DNA of 64,000 nt from Brachynemurus nebulosus (taxonomy: Eukaryota; Arthropoda; Insecta; Neuroptera; Myrmeleontidae): the NCBI GenBank assembly GCA_035578155.1, contig JAPWDM010000005.1:35922108-35986107 (forward strand). The letters run 5' to 3'. Positions 56,951 to 64,000 of this stretch are shown piece by piece. The position numbers were made by a program, and so were the translations under genes. The notes below the pieces were generated by a model. The model did not search any database. It saw only the letters and a program-made list of their open reading frames with translations, and had not been told where the DNA came from. Position 1 is the stretch's first letter; every line of letters begins with the position of its first letter.

Positions 56951-57979
56951 GACGAAAGATCGGGATATCGAATTTTCTTCATTTATTCAAAAAACAAATC
57001 ATCTGTTTCATCCTGTACAGGAAAACAAAATGTTACGTTTAATGAAAAATATGTAAATAACTTACATGTTTATAGTAACTAAATAAGGACTCACCCATGA
57101 AAAAGGTTAACAGAAGGTACAGTAATAATAATAATAATGGTAATAATATTAACTATATTATATTTGTATTTCTAAATCAGTCCAAAAAATCCTATCCTTT
57201 TCAAGCCCAAATACAAGTTTAATAAATGTCCGGTTACCTCTATGCCTTTGCGTTTTTACAGGAATAATTTATTTAATTGATCATTAACTTTATAAGGATT
57301 ATATTTTAAATTACGCAAATAAAATTTCTGAAGTAATATTAGTTTTGTTGTAAAAATTTCACAGAAATGTTCAAATTTTTAAATTGGTTTAATGAGAGGC
57401 ACACATGAATGATATTTCTTACACAAATGTTATATAAATTAAAAGGTTTGAAAAATTTCGCATTTTTAACACATTGAAAGAAGCTTTAAGAACTTTTGCG
57501 TATTGTAATCAATTTAAACATAAAAATTAAAGCAACCAAAGTGCAGGATATTTCCAAATAGTGTCTTGCAGTCGAAGGTCTATTCAGTGGCGGTGAAAAT
57601 GGTTTGCAAAGAGTGCAATCGCATTTAGTCTCGCAACCTTTAGGGTCTCGCACGGCTTCTAAATTTCATAATCTCATGAAAGTGGATAATGAATGTGATT
57701 TTTTTTTTTACTTGTTACCTGTATGTCAAGGGGGAAAAATTTTGGAAAAATTCCAGAATGAGATCTCGCAAATTGTCTTTTTTGTTGTTTTGCTTTTTTG
57801 TTTTTCTTTTTTTTTTTAAAGTCAAAGATGAACACCTTGCAAAAGTTATCTCGCCTACTTCCAGTTTTAGCCTTGGGTCTATTTATGAGTGGTACATAAC
57901 AGTTAAGTCTGCAACTAGGCAAAACCATTATTTTTCAGAAATATTTTCAATTTTTTTTGGGGGGGGAGGGGGGGGGGGG
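56951..57979. other. Spacer between the two TTAA elements
   Basis: About 1 kb with a (TAA)n tract near 57127 and a CAGTGGCGGTG motif near 57587 that could be a transposon end without partner. No gene. The last 20 bases are a G-run. Confidence 0.4.
57957..57979 (+). repeat. G-run next to the TTAA element copy 2
   Basis: More than 20 G broken by a single A, immediately preceding TAAGGGGG. Potential G-quadruplex and a likely site of sequencing or copy-number error. Confidence 0.8.
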
Positions 57980-58863
57980 TAAGGGGGACTACTATAGTGT
58001 GAACTCCTGAAAAATGGTGATTTTTGGGAATTTTTTTAAAGAAAACTACTGTATCGAATGTTTTAATATTTTAAGGATATATTCATTGATATATAATAAA
58101 TTCATGATAAAATTTTTTGACCAAAAAGTTGAATATTCAGGGAGTTATTCGCAATCTCCCAAGGCTCCAAAAAAAGTCCTCCCACTGCTGCAGTGATAAC
58201 GACCTTCACAGTGTCTGAAATGAAAAAACCAAAAAGCCTATTAAACTATAGAAGGTATTGTCCGTGCCATGAACCTGAATCGGAAAAAAAATGGAATTTA
58301 ACAAAATGGCGGAGTTTTTTAAAGAAAGTTTCAAAATTTGTGCGAAAATTTGATGATTTTTGACCTGCAAAAATTACATTTTTTTATTCGATCGGAAAAC
58401 CGGAGGTTCATGGCACGAAGCAACATATATAAAAGAAGATGCTGTAAGAATCAAATCGATAGGATGATTTGTCTTCGAGTTATCTATAACTGTGTCATCT
58501 ATACTTTATCTTTTAGTTTTAATCACTGACAATTTTTACTAAAATTATTCACGATATACTTACTATAACGGTCACAGTAAAACTAGATTAGTCGTTTAGA
58601 TGTGCCCGAGTCTAGCTGTTCCACAACATGTGACTGGCAGCCACATCCACAAACTCCCGAACTATCAACCTTCATACATTTCTCAATACCTCAAAGTTAA
58701 AAATGAAAATCAGAATCCGCTCTTCAGATGACTGTAACTCAAAAACTATTTGAGATATGCACTTGAATTTTTAGTATGTTATTTTTAAAGGCATAGACTG
58801 TCGAAACATGCAAAAAAAAAATTTACAATCTTTTCAAAATGTCACACTAGTGGTCCCCCTTAA
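57980..58863 (-). mobile_element. TTAA-flanked element, copy 2, inverted relative to copy 1
   Basis: Begins TAAGGGGGACTACTATAGTG and ends CACACTAGTGGTCCCCCTTA plus A. Internal blocks of copy 1 (TTCATGGCACGG, CACTGCAGCAGTGGGA, ACCTTCACAGTG) are present in inverse orientation. 884 bp, diverged from copy 1 by roughly 10-20% by eye. Confidence 0.75.
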
Positions 58864-60138
58864 TATCTGAACAGTTCATTGTGATTTTTAAAAATTTTAT
58901 TTTATTAAAGCTTAACATTTTTATCTTTATATTTAGATTTCCAAGAAAATTTTTAAAATATATATTTTTTAAATTTATAAATTTCCATATTGGAAAAGAA
59001 ATTATAAAGAAAAAATCTGTTCAAGTTATTTTTTTATTCTATTCATATATTTTTTCTTTTCTAGTTTTTATTAAATCATGGAATTTTTGTATCCGCCGCC
59101 AAATATATAGCCCCACGTTGCCGGTGGTGGGTCGACTAAAAGAATTGGTTACATAAAAAAATTTCAATAAAATTATGGAGTTGAGTGCCACGTATGGAGG
59201 AAAAGTATAGTCATACATACATATATATCGATATGATGAACGACTTGTAAAAATTCCGTGCAAGTCTATCTGATTTCACTTTATATTCAAGCATTTACAT
59301 ACATGACATCAGTTACTATGAATTTTCTTCTGCAGTCGTCCATGTCAATATAAGCATTATCGTAATGTATTGTAATATCTCTGACTAGAAACGTTGGTAT
59401 CAGTGCTATCTTCCTGACTGACAACATAGCTATGTATCTTGTTCTATATATGCGATATGAAGTATGTATATACATTATTGTGATCAGCTTCCAGCTAACA
59501 CAGTTATCCTTTTTATCGGCAATAAATATTAAGCAAAAATATTATAAATATTAAGAAAGAGACTGTTCAACATCAATAATATGTATGTATGTGACGTTAA
59601 TAAACTTGTAAATAGAGACAGTACCGGATTAAAAGGCGGAAAATGATCTGGCACAACAATGAAACTATATCATTTTTGGATTCTTGGTACCTCAAAACAA
59701 ATTTCTCCGGCTAATGTTTTACCATAATGTCAATAGTAACTGAATTCTTACCTCAGCGGATTAGCTGAATTTTCTCTAAAATCAATTAAGATTCCGTCAC
59801 GTTCATATAGTACATAAAAAATAAAATGGGGTCCACTCCTTCATGTGTCTGTTTGAAATTAAAATAAAAAGTATATAGGTAATTATAAAACATACGAAAA
59901 TATAAAATATTGCCTGACAATCTACTTCATTCTCTGTTGAATTTCAAACACTTTTTCCAATTTTCATTTTTTGATACTTTTGTTAAACGTAGGAAATATA
60001 TGAAAATGATACTAAAATAACACGAAGTCACTTTTTCGGTTCTGGCGTACACATCCCCCTGGGCACCGTGAAAAATGCCGCCCCTGCCCTTCCCTAAAAC
60101 AAAAATTTCTCAGTAAATTACTTTCTCATTTTTTTCCT
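58864..60138. other. Gene-free AT-rich stretch
   Basis: No gene supported. Confidence 0.35.
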
Positions 60139-60339
60139 ACACGGAGAGAAGAAAATCTTATAAAAATTACGGTGCTCAACATTACAATCGACGTGTAACA
60201 GGCGAACATATTCAATTTTGTAAGTACGGAAAAAAATTATAAAAATTATAATTTTTTCCGTACAAAATTAAATATGTTCGCCTGTTACACGTCGATTGTA
60301 GTGTTGAGCACAGTAATTTTTATAGGAATTTTCCGTGTA
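60139..60339. mobile_element. 201-bp near-perfect palindromic MITE (ACACGGA ends)
   Basis: ACACGGA...TCCGTGT ends with arms of almost 100 bp, including TTACAATCGACGTGTAACAG and GCGAACATATTCAATTTTGT with their inverses. Only a few mismatches near the tips and the middle. No coding frame. Confidence 0.8.
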
Positions 60340-60494
60340 TAAGTTACGAGCAAAAAAAAAGTCAATTTCCAAATTTTGCCGCCCGGGACAAAAGCCCCGC
60401 GTGCCCCTAGTGTAAATCCAGCACTCTTACTCCTATCGTTTGCCTATAACAAACTGCAATTGACACAACAGACCGAACATGATTAGAGCATTTT

Positions 60495-61026
60495 CAGGGC
60501 CGATTTTAGTTTCGTGCCGGGGTCACCTCCTTCCCCAACTAAATAAGGAAAGAAGTCGAATACAGTATAGTTGTACAGTCGCATACTGTGCTTAAATGTT
60601 TAAACAACTTTTAGCACAGTAAAACAAAATCATTCATAAATTTACAAGTTAAAAATAGCTACGGGCTTTAACGTAATTATTATATTTCAGGTAAGTACCC
60701 TGGTATATTCAGGTCATACATTTACCCAACAAAACACTAGTATAGAGTATATAAACACAGACACACAGGTAAACTGATTAGCTCATGATGTTATTTTTTT
60801 TACAATATATTACATTCATTGATAAATTGTACACAGATTTCAGATGTTGACTACCTACACATTTTAAGTATTGTAATTGTGTACTGTAAAACAGACTGTT
60901 GACACTGAACGCAAACAAACAACTGAAAAACTTTCAACGACGATCGCAATTTACGCAAAAAAAAAAAAATTTGCCGCCCTAGGCTATAGCCTATATATAC
61001 TTAACCAAATTAGAAAATAGGCCCTG
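60495..61026. mobile_element. 532-bp hAT-type MITE with 8-bp duplication
   Basis: The ends are CAGGGCCGATTTTAG and its partial inverse AAAATAGGCCCTG. The flanks are AGCATTTT (60487-60494) and AGTATTTT (61027-61034), seven of eight identical, the duplication size of hAT transposases. The body has a TTGCCGCCCTAGGC segment at its right side and no transposase. Confidence 0.65.
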
Positions 61027-61039
61027 AGTATTTTACCTG

Positions 61040-62250
61040 TTTTGCCTCGTTTTTCTCTACCTTCACCCGAGCCAACCTGCTGAAACATTAGAACTACATT
61101 TTATAATTATATTACAAAAATGAGAACTAATTTACAAAATATTTTATTTGTGGATATTAAATACGCAGAAGAAAACATTCAAAAAGGAAAAAATAAAATT
61201 AATCTAAAGCTTTTAAGTTAAATGTTAAAATTTTATGTTGCAGTCTTTTTAAAAACAAATATTTACGTACAAATTTTATATGTAATATATTCAACAAGTT
61301 ATAAGTACATTTACTCTGCTTGTGTACGTAATAATATACATAAACAAATAAGGTGAATTCCGTTTAAATACAGATGAGAGAAACGGAATTAAATATTTAT
61401 ATAAATATTCAATTTCCCAACTTTATTCATCAATTACACAAAGTCATCGTTAATAAAAGGCAGCTGTGGTAAACTCAGTTTGTCGTCATGCTATCGTGCT
61501 ACAACAGTATAAGGCAAAACTTGATATTTAAATAAGTATAGGGACCGTTTAGTTTGATTAATTAAATTAGAGATCCAAATGTTTGTACCGCCAACGTTAA
61601 ACTTCTTCGAATTCACTAAACGTATAGAACTTTTTAAATAACAACATATTAACAAAAAATTATACTGTATGTAACATTTTGAGGTTCTTTAGTCAAAATC
61701 TCAAATTCTTAAATTCCGTTTTGTCTAACTGTACAACTTTATAATCCCTATATGTACTGGGAAATCAAAACACGTATAAAATTTTCCGATATTTCCTATT
61801 AGGTAATGAACAAATTTTCCAAAGACAAAAGAGCTAAAGAGAGAAATGTGGTATTGATTTTTAAATGTAAATAAAGAATTACCTGATAACATAAAATATA
61901 ATCCATCGCAGGAAAACACATAAAGTAAGTTAAGTAACCAATTTTCTTTTATCTACACAGTTCTCCCTCATTAACCAATTTAAATTAAACGTAACCAAAC
62001 GCTTCATTTACGAGCGAGAACTTGTGTTAATATCAACACTTTATGATCATTGATTCGTGCAAAATTATTGCAATATATATTCTGTAGGGATTTTTCTTTA
62101 AAAAATAAATAAATATATTTATTTATAACACAAAAAAAAATTTAATTCAAAATTACAACAAAAATCAATAATAGCTTTCGTGAAATAAAAACTAACTAAG
62201 GTTTTTCCTACCGATTATTTGAGGCAGCTGTAATATTTTATTATTGTAAC
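61040..62250. other. Gene-free AT-rich stretch
   Basis: No gene supported. Confidence 0.35.
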
Positions 62251-62254
62251 TTAC

Positions 62255-62475
62255 AGGGCCGTATCTGGGGGTAGTCGAGGCACGTGCCCCGAACGGCAGG
62301 GCTTGGGGGCGCTAAAAAGTGATTTAAGACGGCGCCAAAATTAGGTATGTGAGGTTTTATTTTTCTTGCTCGTCACCTTGTGCTTCTTTACTCCCACATT
62401 TTGGGAGGAAAGAAGAATTTTTTTTTTTTACAGGGGCGCCATTTTTTTTACCCTGCCACGGGTGCCACTTAGGTT
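62255..62475. mobile_element. GC-rich hAT-like fragment
   Basis: Starts CAGGGCCGTATCTGGGGGTA and contains CACGTGCCCC and GGCGCGCC-like stretches. The far end has ACCCTG near 62450, but no matching 8-bp flank. Typical of eroded CAGGG-ended hAT copies. Confidence 0.35.
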
Positions 62476-63056
62476 AGGTTCGATCTTGGTAATTTATATA
62501 CTAAGCATTTGAAAAGAATATTCATTATTTAAAAAGAAGTTAGGAGACTTTTAGCTGATATTAAACATATTGATTATTGCCAAGAGTACTTGGTATCCGG
62601 AGACTTGTGTACATTTCTGATTTTTATTTTCTCATTTAAAATTTGGTAAAATTGGCACTGACCAAATACAGAACGTTTCTAAATGATTGAAGTGCCAAGG
62701 TCATAAAAAGTGTGTGCAAATAAAAATATTGCCGCTCTTCGTAAAAATGATCAAAATTATGTATACGTATAACATTGGATAGCGTGGGCATGTTGTTTGA
62801 AAATGGGAATGTAGTTTTACAGAAAATATGTACTATGTAGTTACCGTGAAATAAGTTTTGTGTTCAGCAATGACCTTGGCACTTCAATCATTTTGAAAGG
62901 CTCGTTACTTTTAATATAATACCTATTTTTTCTCGGATGTATGAGTTTTGGTCTATATTCAGTTAACAAAACAACATTTCAATCTTATGTGTTGCATTTA
63001 TGTATACATATAAACAAAATTAGATTATTTAAACATTTAATTAATACAAAATCAAC

Positions 63057-63058
<2 letters not shown>

Positions 63059-63116
<58 letters not shown>
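63059..63116. repeat. (TA)n microsatellite
   Basis: About 29 dinucleotides, uninterrupted. Confidence 0.98.
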
Positions 63117-63119
<3 letters not shown>

Positions 63120-63448
63120 ATTTGCCTAAATTTCAAACAAATTGACTGTAAATGCAATATAATTTAAATGTTCAGTGGTGTAACACTATGAAAATTTCGC
63201 TCACCTAAACGAATATACTAGTGATATCAACGGGGCCGGATACGTCATTATCCAGTATAAATATTTTATTACCAACAAAAATTTCTGGCTAGTACCTACC
63301 TATTTCTAAAATAGTTAAGAAAACAAGAAATAAGATTCTCATGTCTATTATAGCACTATACACTCTCGCAAGACTGCCTCAACGGGATGTTCAAACCTAA
63401 TTTTTGAGGGAGCGAGACAGGACGAGTACGTACCATCTGTACCAAGCC

Positions 63449-63720
63449 CTAAGCGTGTTTGTAGAAAACTGTGGATAGCAGTGTGCCAGTGTGTGCTTGA
63501 TACCGCTTAAGGCATTTAGTTAGTCGGTATCGGTCACTCAATGCACAACGCATTATTATGTATTGTTGGACCATTGTATCTTGGACCCCACCTTGCTCCG
63601 TCCGACAATACGTGTTTTGTAATTGTGTGTGTTTCAACTGACACAGTTGCAAAGATCAAACTAACACCACTACACACAGTGTATACCTACACAACATAGT
63701 GGTGGGAAATAGAGGGGATT
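63449..63720 (-). repeat. Inverted relative of the 16830 repeat
   Basis: Read on the minus strand it contains the 16830-unit blocks in the same order: CACTATGTTGTGTAGGTA-like, GTGTTAGTTTGATC-like, ACACACAATTACAAAACACG, TATTGTCGGACGGAGCAA and ATGCCTTAAGCGG. It is more divergent than the two units at 16.8 and 17.3 kb are from each other. Confidence 0.55.
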
Positions 63721-64000
63721 TTTTGTCTACATTGGTATCACTAGCGCAGAGATAGCAACTTGGCTTCTGATTATTCTGTGATCTGTACTCTCGCGATCTA
63801 GTACGTGGAGACTCGAGAGTCTAGTACGATGTGGACATACGAACCGTGCCAATATTTGTGAATGCCGCCATTGAATTGAATTTAATACCAGTGTTAAATA
63901 CTTAATATCATTATACATAATACGCTAAAGCTGCCTATAGTTTATATATTTCAACATCATATACATAATTTATAATTGGATGTCCCGAATAATCTACTGA

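Noticed and set aside
1..64000. tRNA, rRNA and CRISPR arrays
   Set aside because: No cloverleaf with A and B boxes, no rRNA core motifs and no spaced direct-repeat array were recognised by eye. A covariance-model search would be decisive for tRNAs.

Overview
The window is AT-rich, gene-poor eukaryotic DNA. It has long homopolymer runs, (AT)n microsatellites, many short terminal-inverted-repeat (TIR) elements and no dense coding strand. TATA plus TCAG/TCAT-type initiators, a THAP zinc-finger fragment and the repeat content suggest an arthropod, most likely an insect. A hemipteran is my best guess, from the family resemblances only. I see no intact host gene, rRNA, tRNA or CRISPR array.

The main object is a 10,582-bp element at 37887-48468. 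It starts AGTAGAATGG, ends CCATTCTACT and is flanked by a perfect 6-bp duplication, TATTTA (37881-37886 and 48469-48474). Its TIRs are about 3.69 kb each (37887-41575 and 44781-48468) and nearly identical, and they enclose a 3,205-bp single-copy centre. The AG...CT ends, 6-bp duplication and long TIRs match what is known of Polinton/Maverick elements. No polymerase, integrase, ATPase, protease or capsid frame is visible, so it looks like a non-autonomous or highly reduced relative, or an undescribed virus-like element.

Each arm carries a 161-aa gene and a 58-aa gene, so both are present twice and point outward. The centre encodes, all on the minus strand, a C2H2 finger peptide followed by two more reading frames that are probably one interrupted gene, a 101-aa protein that may be a single-strand-binding type, and two tandem copies of a 62-aa protein with 16 cysteines. 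Several of these genes share a core promoter design: a TATA box 32 bp upstream of an initiator A, and in two central genes a GGT/GGC tract preceded by TGAGCAACTCA.

Left of this element (1-37.9 kb) is repeat-rich intergenic DNA. It holds TA-flanked Tc1/mariner-like MITEs (1305, 1974), a MITE inserted inside another MITE (10114-11110 with 10434-11063), a CpG-rich TIR element (16276), a 430-bp direct duplication (16.8-17.5 kb), an inverted pair of TGTGTTA-rich fold-back elements (19.8-21.9 kb), and a decayed THAP plus YqaJ/SWIM-like gene fragment pair (33.1-33.7 kb).

Right of it (48.5-64 kb) are a three-copy tandem repeat (49.7-50.2 kb), a 2.1-kb fold-back element (50.3-52.5 kb), a 387-bp MITE (53.2 kb), an inverted pair of TTAA-flanked elements (56.0 and 58.0 kb), a 201-bp palindromic MITE (60.1 kb), a hAT-type MITE with an 8-bp duplication (60.5 kb), and an inverted relative of the 16.8-kb repeat (63.5 kb).
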